In this document: in pieces, positions 33,107-45,700 of the stretch
Numbering within the stretch: position 1 is the first letter of the stretch
Layout of the letters: every line of letters starts with the position of its first letter
Notes under the pieces: generated by a model
What the model was told of the DNA's origin: nothing
Databases searched by the model: none
What the model saw: only the letters and a program-made list of their open reading frames with translations
Position numbers and translations under genes: made by a program
NCBI RefSeq assembly: GCF_914767665.1
Contig: NC_059502.1
Location: 14,880,001-14,944,000 of the forward strand
Source: Harmonia axyridis
Lineage: Eukaryota > Arthropoda > Insecta > Coleoptera > Coccinellidae
Direction of reading: 5' to 3'
DNA length: 64,000 bases

Positions 33107-33580
33107 TTAAAATTTACCAAATCTTTCTAAGCAATACGGTCTCATATTTTCTTCTACGGTGAGTTTCTTCTTAATTTCGTATGTATATAGGTTGAACAAT
33201 GATATCTTCAAGTAAAGACCAACCAAATTCAGACAGGTTTCTAAGAAGAGAAATATGTACAAAATTATTGTGTACACTAAAAATATCCCTGTATATTGAC
33301 CACTCGCAGCAATAACTATCAAATATAAATTATGTAATGACGAGTGGATAGTCACTACTAAAAGAGGCACTAGGAGTTCACGCTTTTCAAAAAGTACACC
33401 AAGTGTGAATGCTGGACATGGGAACACATATATGATGTGAAAAGTTACGCTAACAATTGTAGAACTCGTCCAATCTCTACGTTGAAAAATGATGAGTACC
33501 AGATTGCAAATAGATCCCACAGCAAAAAGCGCCATGAATGTCAAATTGAGAACCTTGAGTTTTGCTAATTTGAACCCCAT
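33107..33580 (-). CDS. Small predicted four-helix membrane protein
   Basis: Single-exon ORF of 157 residues between the two transporter genes. Four hydrophobic segments are visible at about 12-31, 38-60, 68-90 and 95-118. A short basic N-terminus (GFKLAKLK) precedes them, and a charged C-terminal tail (EIKKKLTVEENMRPYC) follows. I do not recognise the family; insect tetraspan proteins of unknown role are one possibility. It starts 215 bp below the stop of ABCB copy 2, after that gene's poly(A) signals, so it probably has its own promoter at about 33590-33740. The length, the helix pattern and the absence of repeats around it argue for a real gene; expression is unproven. Confidence 0.6.
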   Translation of the reverse strand: MGFKLAKLKVLNLTFMALFAVGSICNLVLIIFQRRDWTSSTIVSVTFHIIYVFPCPAFTLGVLFEKRELLVPLLVVTIHSSLHNLYLIVIAASGQYTGIFLVYTIILYIFLFLETCLNLVGLYLKISLFNLYTYEIKKKLTVEENMRPYCLERFGKF

Positions 33581-33748
33581 AGCTCGAAAATAAGTATTTC
33601 ACAAAATCTCTATTTGACAAATTAAACTGACATTTTTTTGACATTTTAACACTTTTTCTTTTCTGTGCGTATTAGTCAGTTTAGTTAGTGTGTAATGGAC
33701 ATGTGTAGGCTAACAATTTGTAAAAAAAAGGACGAATCAAGTTATTCT

Positions 33749-33758
33749 TTTATTTATT
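33749..33758 (-). terminator. Poly(A) signals of ABCB copy 2
   Basis: Two overlapping AATAAA hexamers on the - strand, about 37-46 nt beyond the ABCB copy 2 stop codon and before the small membrane-protein gene. Confidence 0.7.
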
Positions 33759-33794
33759 TTTCAAACCTTTTACTAAAAATATCATGAAATGCTT

Positions 33795-36700
33795 CTAATG
33801 ATTGCTCTGCAACTTGTGAAAATTGAAATAGTGTCCTCTTCTAGCTATTAACTCTTGATGTTTCCCCATTTCCACAATTCTGCCTTTTTCTAAAACACAA
33901 ATAAGATCTGCATCTTGAATAGTTGTCAAACGGTGTGCTATTGTAATACATGTACGTCCCTCTTTAGCTTTATCCAACGCCTCTTGAACAATCTTGAAAA
34001 AAAATTAATAATCATTACAAATTATTGGAATTATTTCACAATAAATATATTTGAGCATCACCTTCTCGCTTTCATTATCTAATGCAGATGTAGCTTCGTC
34101 AAGAAGTAGAATTCTGGGATTACGAACTAGGGCTCTAGCAATGGCAATTCGTTGTTTTTGACCACCAGAAAGCTGGGTGCCTTTCGTTCCAAGAGGAGTT
34201 TCATATCCCTGAATTAATTATTATCATAACTACAGAAATCAAGAAGAATATTAGAAAAAAAAATAGGTACTCAATATTTCCGTTGCATCAGATGATACGA
34301 TTGAGAATTTGCGTGAAAATACAGGGTGTTCTACAAGCTAATAGGCCAATTGAAAATTCCCCGGTCTATCATAGTAGAACACATTTTTTTGGCAAAATTC
34401 GTTTTTATTATTCAACATTGCCTTCGAGGGCGATACAGCGATTATAGCGATCTTCCAACTTTTAGATACCATTTTTGTAGTACGATTTATCTTTCGCTTC
34501 AAAATAGGCCTCTGTTTCGGCGATTACTTCTTCATTGCTGCTAAATTTTTTTCCACCGAGTATTCTTTTGAGGTCTGAGAACAGGAAAAAGTCGCTGGCA
34601 GCGAATACGGTGGATGCAGAAGCAATTCGAAGCCCAATTCATGCAATTTTGCCATTTTTTTCATTGATTTGTGACACGGTGCATTGTCTTGATGAAGCAG
34701 CACCTTTTTTTCTTCGAATGGGGCCGTTTTTTAACGATTTCATTCTTTAAACGATCCAATAACGCTATATAATAATTGCTGTTGATGGTCTGATCTTTTT
34801 GGAGGTAATCAATGAATATTATACCTTGCGCATCCCGGAATACTGATGCCATGACCTCGTCAGCTGACTGTTTTTCCTCGCTTTGGATACGGTTCATCGT
34901 GTGCAGTCCACTCAGCTGACTGTCGATTGGATTCCGGAGTAAAATGATAGAGCCATGTTTCATCCATAGTCACATATCGAGGCAAAAATTCAGGTTTATT
35001 GTACTTAAACAACTTCAAACACTGCTCAGAAGCATTAACACGTTGTTGCTTTTGATCGAATGTGAGCTAGCGCGGCACCCATTTTGCACACAGCTTTCTC
35101 ATGTACAAATATTCGTGAATGATATGATGTACACGTTCAGATAATATCTTCACAATGTCTGCTATCTCGATCAACTTCACTTTACGGTCATTCAAAATTA
35201 TTTTGTAAACTTTTTTGATTTTTTCGATGGTGACAGGGTCTTTTGAGCGTCCACTGCGTTCGCCGTCTTCAGTATTCATTTCACCACGTTTAAACTTAGC
35301 ATACCAATCAATGATGGTTGATTTTCCTGGTGCAGACCCCGGAAACTCTTCATCAAGTCAAGATTTTGCTTCAACTGTATTTTTCCCTTCAAAAAGCAAT
35401 ATTTCATCAGTACACGAAATTCGTTTGAAGATTGGTACTAACTAAAAATCATAATATGGATTTAATGCTAGCACCGCCATCTGTGGATCAGACCGGGGAC
35501 TTTTCAATTGGCCTAATATATGACAAGCTTTGATAGATGTTAGCTACACCCATGCTGGAAATTTTTAAAGGATACCGTACACTTTATTAGAGAAAGTGGC
35601 ATCCCTGTCAAATTGGCTGAATTCTTGATATGTTATAGTCCAAGTCACTCCGAACAAAAATTTCAACGTTTTGTATTGTTTAACAATGGAGAACAATTGA
35701 GAGTTTTCAGGGTATCTAGCGTATATAAAAATTTGTGCCGATTGAAATTTTTGTTTGGTATGACTTGGGGTAGGTATACATTTCGAAAATTCAGCCAATT
35801 TGACTTTCTCTGATTGAGTATTCGGTATCCTTCGCAGTGTTTTCTTCAAACTAGATACTGCTTGATCTTCAATTGTTATTCATTTTATTGTTATCTTTCA
35901 ATAAGATAAATCGACGAAATTGAATTATTTTAAAAAAAGAATGATTCCACATAATTACCTTTGGCAGGGATGTAACAAAGTTGTGGATATTGGCGTTTTT
36001 AGCAGCCGCTATAATTTCACTCATCGGAACATTTCGCTGATTGTTGCCATAAGCTATATTCTCAGCTATAGTGCGGTCAAATAAATTCGGCTCTTGCGAT
36101 ACTATTCCAAAATGTGATCGTAGATGTTGAAGATCCATTATCCTAATGTCGCAATCGTCTACGCATACTTCTCCAGCTGTCGGATTGTAAAACCTTTCAA
36201 GAAGTTGTATGATGGTGCTCTTACCACAACCACTTGATCCTACTAGGGCAATAGTCTTTCCTCCTAAAATGTTCAGATCGAGTCCTTTCAGAATTGGTAT
36301 ATCAGGCCTGGTGGGGTATGAGAAGTAAACGCTGGAGTACTCGAGGTCACCAACGTCCTGAAATAATCAATGCACATATACCGGGTGGTCCAAATAAAAG
36401 AGTAATGCCGAATATTTCCGTAAGTAGGTATGGGTTTTTCGTAAAATGGCAAAATTGCCCAAATGTTTTGAATTTCAACAGGACATTGTTTCTGCCGGAT
36501 ATTTTCAAAAATTTCGGTTAATGCTGGGGCAAATTTAATTGCTTTAAAGAGACATGGGGGATGGAAATCTTCAACGGTTACCAAAGGATATACGGGGCCG
36601 TTCATAAAGTGGAGGTACAAATGAAAATGACAGATTCCTCGGATTAATTCAAGGAAAAAAGTCCTGTTAATATGGGCCCGCTAAAGCTTTGTTTTCGGGA

Positions 36701-39700
36701 TACAAGGTGTTAAAGTTTCATTTTTCTCTCATATCCCTTCAACGGATATTCAACTTAAATTTGGCATATATATTCCAATTTGAACTTTTCTTCATATGAT
36801 ATGCTAATTTTGAATTCAAATCTACAGGCTGATATTTTTTCTGGAACAGTGCTCGCTTCTGTAGAGAGAAATTTCGGTCTTGCACTACACACTACACTTT
36901 TTGGTTTTATCGTATCTGCTACTGATTTCGAGAAAAAAAATTTCAAACAATTCTCTGCTAATCCTGAATAAAATTCAATTGATTATAAAGATCCAGTTAG
37001 TAGGCTGTACTGAATAAATTAATTTTAAGTTTTATTACACATTAACCCAATCTGTAGAGAAGAGTAATAGAGATTCGAAAAACTGGTTTAATCATCACAA
37101 AAAAGTAGGACTACAAGGAATACACTATATCTTGGAAACAAAGCGTTTGCAGGTCCATCTTTGTACCTCCATTGTAGGAACACCTTTTATCGAGAAATGT
37201 CATAGAAATAAAGTTGACATAGGTATCAGAAAAAAGATTTTGAAAGTGGACTGTAAAAAAAAATATGTATACTATTATTACCGAAAAAACAACCAGCAAT
37301 ATCGCTGTCTATTCAGGTAATATAATTATGGATACAATGAGCGAGAAAGAAAATGATGTTTCAGGTTCAATCTATAATTAAATTATAAGGTGCCTGCTAT
37401 TTCTTTTGTTTGTCATCTTGGGTAGGGTTATGCGGTACTGATGATCCCTAATAAGGGTGAAACCGGTATATCGCTATCCTCCCTTGATGACATGCATTCT
37501 CCTTGGGTTACTTTCGATTATGATTCCTACGTAATGGCGTGGAGACCTTCTGTCTGACAATGGTTATGTTGATGGCGGTTTCCTATTGCTGATACATTAA
37601 CCAGATAAATAGTTAATATCGTATGATATTACTACTCTATTGGAAATTGTACTCAAAATTGTACTTATTTTTCCTTTCTATGTTTAAATTATTGAACATA
37701 TTATTATTATTATTTCTTGAACTGGGGTCGTTATTGAACATAAGTTGTACAACTTCAACATAACTATAAACATATAAAAACAGAAGAATAATGTGTTGAT
37801 CTTGAAAGATTTCAGAAAAAGAGTTATTTTTATCACTTTAATAAACTCTCATTGAAACCTGCAGTTCTTTATATACACAGCAACCTCTTCAATAAGTAAG
37901 GAAGTGCTTATTTTACAAATTCAATGTGCAATTAGATAATTTGCATGTCCCATTACTATTAGACCATTCTTTTCAAGCAAATTCAAGTTAAAGTCTGCCT
38001 ATTCTAGTAGCCTCATTCAACCTTCAGAGGCTTTAGCGATGGTAGTAAACAAAGAGTATCTGTTGTAATCCTAACTCACTGTAAAAATAAGTTTACTCAA
38101 CTTACCCACTTTCTTTTCGAAGGATTTTGTATATTTTTGACTTCAGGAACCCTGTTGAGAAGAGTGAACATTCGCCCAGAAGCCTCAATCCCAGTTTGAA
38201 AGTTTGGTGCGAAGGCGAACGTATTTCCAAGTGACCAAGAACCAACAATCACCAACTCAATAACCCTAAATATCATATTAAATATTAATTTTTATTTTCA
38301 ATTTTTGATGAAAGCATAAAAATCATTCATATTTATACACTGAGTGATTGATATGTTGTTGTTGATGTTCAACTGTCATCAAATTTTCAGATGACACTTC
38401 AAAAATTAAATACAGGGTGGTCCAATGAAAACTCAAAAACAAACTCAATGTTGTTCCCCTCGAATCAAAAATTGACGGGTCCGAGCGATTTTCCACATTT
38501 TCATTTTAAAGCCGGAAAATCGAGGTGTTAAGTTTTCGTTGGACCACACAGTATTTCGGCAGTTGAATGCTTTCTTCAAGAAGTTTTTGCTACAAGCTGA
38601 GCTTAGGTCAATGAAACAAAGCAGTTGCGGAAAATTTGATGAGAAAAACGAAATAAGTTTCCTGCGCCTGAATTACACTAATTTATTATCGATTGAGAAG
38701 GGAGTGGTACCGATTATTAACGTATCAATCTATAATACATTAGTAGGATCCCACCACTGAATAGTTCAATCTAGCAAATTCTCAAAATAGGCCAAGCCAA
38801 CTATTCTATTCAGGACACACATTTCGTTTTTCGTATTTAATATCACCCTCCTGCCATGTCTCATTGAAATTTCATTTTATACTCCAGTTAAATTGAGAAG
38901 TATTTCATTTTCATTTAGATAGAGCAGATGTCATTTTCAGTAAGCAAATTTTGTCGCCAACATGAACTATCAAATTTGACATGAAACGCGCGGAAATGAG
39001 AACATAATCAGTGATACGAAATTTCACTCAATTCGCGAGGTTCTTCACAAAGAACGCACTTCTTATGTCCCATACTGAATGAACGTTCAATATTAACTCA
39101 AAATATATTGAAATAAATATCTTAATATATCAGAAATTCAGAAAACAAACTTCAAGCGCGCCAAACGACGTGAAACTACCGATGACACTAGGAGAGCAAT
39201 GATTGCCAAACCTTGGAATTCAACAGGTAAATACAGAATATAATAAATATTCTGTTTATTATGTATTCGACAATTAGGAAAAATATCAAATTCCAAATAT
39301 TCAAATTTGCATATTTAATCGAAAATCACTCAAATAAATATAATATACATTCATAACGATATATTAAAATTGTGTATTTGAAAATATATCACAATCCGAC
39401 AACGTAATCTAACCATGTTGGGGACATGTAAAAATTGCGTATACTCCCTCTATCTATGTTTATGTCACTGACATAATCAGAATGAAAAAATATTTTCAAC
39501 AACATATTCATCTTCCTATTTCAATTTAAAGGAGTCGAGGCATCGCTCGAAGGGATGAAATGATAAGATGAAGGTTTTCTGTGAAAAATTTCCCCTCGAG
39601 AACAAAATGACAATTTTCCAAAATTTAAATTTTTCTATCTGAAAACACCTCTATTTCTTTTTTAATGTGACACCGTTATATACTCACTTAAAAACAATGC

Positions 39701-42700
39701 CGTAATGGATCTTCTCCGCTATAATGATATTTGCGCCATAGCTCAGACCTGCTGCGTAAGCGAAATACATCAAACTTTTAGCTACTCCCAACATAAATGA
39801 TTTAAAATGCGATTTCCTTTTCGATGAAACGATATATGGGATTAGTTCTTCGGTGTATCTTGCCAAAAATAGTTTTTCGCATCCCAAAGAAACAACAGTA
39901 CGAATGCTACCTATGGCTTCTACTGCAATCTGAAAAAGAACGTTTTTTTATAGATTTTGTGAGTAGTTTTCCTTCATCATTGAAGATCAAATCCACATTG
40001 TTCAATTATTTTATAATTCATACCAATGTAAGCAAAAGAATAAATTTCAAATGAAAAATGCAAATCAATAAATGTCAACAGCAAAAACGATTTGGTGAAA
40101 ATAGTCGAAACTGAAGTATATTAATAAGATGTCCACATCTACCCATTTCAATTTTGAAAAATATTACTACAAATGCTTGATATCAAGACTATAGCATCTA
40201 TGAAAAATTTGTTGTAAAATTATTGAAAAAATTCAGCAAACTTTACCTGGTTTTGATTTTCTATATCACAAAATATTTGGATTTGTTACAATGTTGAAAA
40301 GATTTCAGTTAATTTTATCAATCACGAAATAAATAACAATTTTTATGGGGCGGATCAATGTATTCAATTATTTTTTAAATTTCATAACTTCCTTTGAAAT
40401 TTACACACCTTTCGTTTTTGAATGTGTAGAACAAAAAAACACTCCGTACGTCTACCTTTCACAGTTCCTTTCTTATATGTATAAAGTACTTTCAGCTCAA
40501 AAATGTTTGAATTTTAAAAACAACTAAAAATCAAAAATTAAATGAATGGGACCAACCCAAATCCTCTCATGAAATTTCAAAAACAGACCACTGAAAAGCG
40601 TCCTGGAAATTTCACATTTGCGTTCTACCGCTTTTGGAAGGTTTTTTCCACGATTATTTTACAAATAATAATAATAATACTAAAGTTTATTTGACTTTAA
40701 AAACGAAATGAACACTTCAGATAAATTTTACAAATAAACTTAAATAAAGAGACAGAGGCTCACTTCTAAGAAGCTCACCTGTTAGTCTCACAACAGAAAT
40801 ACTATTCAAAGACAGCCACTACAAAATGGAAACAAAAAATAAAAAATTTCTCTGGCTCAAATAGACATCATATACCAGTACATTGAACGTTTCATCAATC
40901 CTTTTTAGGAAAACGATAATGTACCAACATTTTTCATTTTTCATTCGAAAATTAAAAATATTGTCATTCTACAATGTAGAATATTGTTTGAAGAAATTAT
41001 GTGAAAACCCCATAAAAATCGGTGGTTATAAGGAAAAATCTATAATTTCGTTTTGAATTGAGCAGTTACGTGGTAGTATTCCCTCTTAATATGTAAAATT
41101 TGCATTGTTTTGTTGCACTTGTCTACAAAAGTGTATAAAAAAAACAAATATTCTATGACACCATAATGAAACATGCCTAATAATTATTTCTGTGGTTGGT
41201 ACTCACCCCGGCTGATTTTTGAAGTTTCTTCTCTCTGAAGCCTGAATTTCCTTGCATTATCTTCTGTTCGAAATATATCGATATGAAAATGAATGGGAAG
41301 AAAGTAAGCATAACCAAAGCAAGCTTCCATTCAAAATATAGAGCTAAAACATTCGCCAAAAATAGGGTAGATAATGAATTCAATACTGTCCCAATTGGCA
41401 TTCCAGAAGCCTGAAAAATTAATTGGTCTCAATTTGAAGAATTCCTTACGATACTATCAATTAAGATTCTTAAAATATTTTTGTTGTACTTTGTGTTTTT
41501 TGATGTTCTAGAGCTAGAGAAAGAATTAACCTTTCAGGGTTAAGAGAGTTACATTTTTAAAGTGGATATGAAAATTACCACAGTTCTAATCTAATTACAT
41601 TTCATTTAAAATATATTCTATCAAGATGTTTAATTTTATATTCATACTCACCCCTTGAATTGACATAGCATCGTTAGAAAGTTTCGAGCAAAGAGCCCCA
41701 ACTGTATTATCTTTTCTGTCAAACCAGCCTATTTCTTGTTTCATTATTGATGCAAACATTCTACTCCTTACACGGAGGGTTAAGTTTTCACCAGCCACCC
41801 CGAATGCATAAATCTGGGAAATTAGGAAATAAATGTTAAATATTTATATATGGATGTCCCATCAAAAAATTAAAACGAAAAACTCAATATCTTCGAAACG
41901 GATGACATTTTTGAAAAACCGATTACAGAATACTTTTCGACAAATCTGCGGTTACAAACAGCGTTTAAAATATAGGGTGTCCCATTTAAGAAACACCTTT
42001 GCTCTATATCTTTAAAATTGAAACTACTAAAAACCTACTGAAAAAAACGTTTTCAAATTTTTGAAAATCTCGAACAGAAACCAAGATATACCGAAATATT
42101 TGAAACAGTTTTTTCAGAAACGCCCTATGACTCGAGAACGAATCGAGATATCCATGATCTGCTTTCTGTAATCTTATTATTTCGGAAAAAGAGCTCGGGG
42201 TTCTTTAAGATTTTTTTCTCTAAGTTTTACAGTTCTTGAGATGCTTCCAGTGAGCATCGAATTTGGGACACCCTGAACACCTTATCAGGAACAATGAGTT
42301 TCCTAAGTTGAAGGGAAAAAAGAAACGTGGAAGAACTAGGAAAAATTTTAAAAATGTATAATTGCTGCAATTACAAAAAATAGTAGAATAAAATTAAAAA
42401 TTTCATTTCGACTACAATTAATTTAGGTTAGTTCAATATTTTCACTAAAAATTAATTTTCATCAGATTAAGACCGAATACTTCAAATAAATGTGATTTTG
42501 CTCATGCAACGTCGAACTATCAAACTCATTTTCAGACTGTCATCTGAAAAATTTCAAAAGTGCATTCGCCAATTTGCAACAGCGCATTCGCCAATTTGCA
42601 ACAGCGCATTCGCCAGTTTGTTTCTGTTTTTGTTTTCTGCTCATTCGGTCTTTAAACATATCCAAATACACATAGGATTGAAAAGACATCGGACTGGCAG

Positions 42701-45700
42701 AAATTGACGTTAATATACTGAATAATCCATGCCATGATCCGGATTTCACAGCCTGTTTCAATGACATATGTCAAACAGAACTGTCAGCCGAAGCGTCATA
42801 TAGGAGTTGAAGGTTAACCATTTAACACTATGGATCGTTTATCTACTGTACAGTACGTTTCGTGCATTACGGGCAGATTATGGCATCCATAATCGTCCAT
42901 CTGTCAGACTGAGCAGACGGTGAAAAATGTATAGAGACTGGATCTGTTACTGATGTCTTTAGGCCCATACATCAAAGAAATGCAAGCCCGACTGAAAATA
43001 TTGCTGCTTCAAATAGAGGAAGATCCAAATTTATCCATTCCTCGGCGCGTATAATATTTGGGCCTCTCTTACGGCATGATATGGCGTATTTTACATCTGG
43101 ATTGACATCTCCATCCATATGAGGTTCAGTTGACACAAGAACTAAAGCTAACTGACCATGGAATGCGTGGAACATATGTCGATTGGATGCTTGAACAATG
43201 ACTTTTAGATAACCATTTTCCACATCGAAATTTCTTCAGCGACGAAGCACATTTTTCACTCGGTTGTTATGACACAAGCAAATGTCGCATATAGGGCAAT
43301 GAAAATTATCAAGTAACTGAAGGGTGTTTTTTTTAGAGTTATAGAACTTTAAATTGCAATAAAACAACGATGGATTATTCGATTGACATGAATTTTATTT
43401 ATCCGCAAGATAATCTTGTGGCATTACATTCTAAATATTATTTCTGGCATATGATCGCCACGGCTCGCTCGGATGTAGTCCAATCTGGACGTCCAATTTT
43501 CGATTACTTTTTCCAAATTTGTGGCCGTATATCGGCAATAACAAGGTGAATGTTGTCTTCCAAATGGTCAAGTGTTTGTGGCTTATCCGCATAGACCAAT
43601 GACTTTACATAGCCCCACAGAAAGTAGTCTAGCGGTGTTAAATCACAAGATCTTGGAGGCCAATTCACAGGTCCAAAACGTGAAATTAGGCGGTCACCAA
43701 ACGTGTCTTTCAATAAATCGATTGTGGCACGAGCTGTGTGATACGTTGCGCCGTCTTGTTAAAACCACAGCTCCTGGATATCATGGTTGTTCAATTCAGG
43801 AATGAAAAAGTTAGTAATCATGGCTCTATACCGATCACCATTGACTGTAACGTTCTGGCCATCATCGTTTTTGAAGAAGTACGGACCAATTATTCCACCA
43901 GTCAGTTTTTCTGGATGTAACGGTGTTTCGACATACACTTGAGGATTAGCTCCACTCCAAATGCGGCAGTTTTGTTTGTTGACGTAGCCATTCAACCAGA
44001 AGTGCGCTTCATCGCTAATGAACGTAGTGCGCGATACGCACAGAACCATTATTTTCGAAATAAAATTGCACTATTTGCAAGCGTTTTTCAGACGTGAGTC
44101 TATTCATGATGAATTGCCAATCCAAACTGAGAATAAATCACTTGACAGCTGTTAAATCGGTTGCCATCTTGAACAGTAATGCCAACTTAAAGTTATATAC
44201 CTCGAAAAAAAACACCCGTTACATAGAGACCATCACTGTATGGTCTGCAATTTGGTCTGGTGGAGTGATTGGCCTGTATTTCTTCAAAAATGAAGAAGAT
44301 GTCACTAAAACCGTCAATTCTCATCGTCATAACCAAATGAAAACAGATTTTTGTTGTCTTGAAATTAAAAATATGGAATTGGAAGAGATGTGATGCAACA
44401 AGACACAATACCATCCATTTTGTCTTTTGCAATGAAAATACCCAGGAGGCGGATTTTTTGTTTCGAGTATGTGTTTATGCTGTTACGCTTTACGCCTTAT
44501 GTGTTTAGTCATTTTGTTAAACCTAAATTTAAAAGGAAGGGAACAATTTTTATCCATACACTCATATTTCAATTGAATACTCACCTGTATCAGATATGAG
44601 ATTCCAGCTACGCAACCAAGAATGAAATAAAAGAGACAAATCATATTCGTTGAAGCAGTCAACTGCGTGTTATCAGCGACAGAAAGTGTCTACAAAATTC
44701 AAAATCGATTATCGCAACAAACTCTTCAAAAAAAACTTACCCCAATTATATCGCCAAATAGTACAGAATATATTGGTAATGCAGCACCAATAAATACAGA
44801 AGAGATGCATCCTAGAAGTATCCAAAACCATTCTGCTTTATTCATTTTCAATACTTTAAGGATGTTTCCTTTTTCCTCTTTTTCTTTTTCACTGATGCTC
44901 TGGAAATACGGAACACACAAGGTTATATTTTCTAGAAGGTGTCTTGATTTCTTTCGAAAAAATTTAAAAAAATTCTCTTTAAAATAAACTACGGAAGGAT
45001 CTAAATTTTTCTCTTTGAATCTGTGGTGACTCTTTGTTAGCTATATTAGCTTGTTCCTACGCTTCTCTGTGGAGGTGGAGGGTGTATATGGCAGCGACCA
45101 TTGACTTGACATACTGCCATGATTTCGTACGTGCTTTCGGTATGAAATGCCTAAATCCTCTGAGAGACCTTTATTGAAAATGCTTCGCCAAAAGCCAAAA
45201 GAAGATAACTTCGAAATAATCTTATTCTGTCTTAAAAATTTTATTCCCAAAAGTAAATAGCTATGTATTGTCAGATGTAGAGTAGAGGTGTTAATTTAGA
45301 AGATATAATTTCAAACTGGGGTTGAAAAAAAAAATTATGGACAAATTCAGAATAACTACCAATTTTTCTGGTATCTCGTTTCTTTTTTTTTACCAGCAGT
45401 TTGAAATGCCTCACCTTTCTATGTTTGAATTTATGAACATCAACATAGGATTCTCTTCTATTGATCTCCTTCTTGAATAAATCATCATTTGGTTCAGGAA
45501 TTTCTGGAAAATAACCAAGTTCAGAAACCTCACTGAAGTTAATGTTGCATTTTACCTATACCTTCTTCTACAGCTACTGTCTCTTGATGATTGTTCTGCG
45601 ATTTCACCAAATTATAGAATGATCCCTGCTTATCCATGAGTTCTTGATAAGAACCATGCTCTATGATTTTACCTTCATTGAACATGAATATACTGTTAGC

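Noticed and set aside
42562..42620. CRISPR-like direct repeats
   Set aside because: Contiguous 22 bp tandem copies without spacers, in a eukaryotic intron; an ordinary minisatellite.
44193..44599. Short ORFs on both strands near the nested rosa element
   Set aside because: Fragments of decayed transposase in wrong frames or antisense; covered by the relic at 42830-44460.
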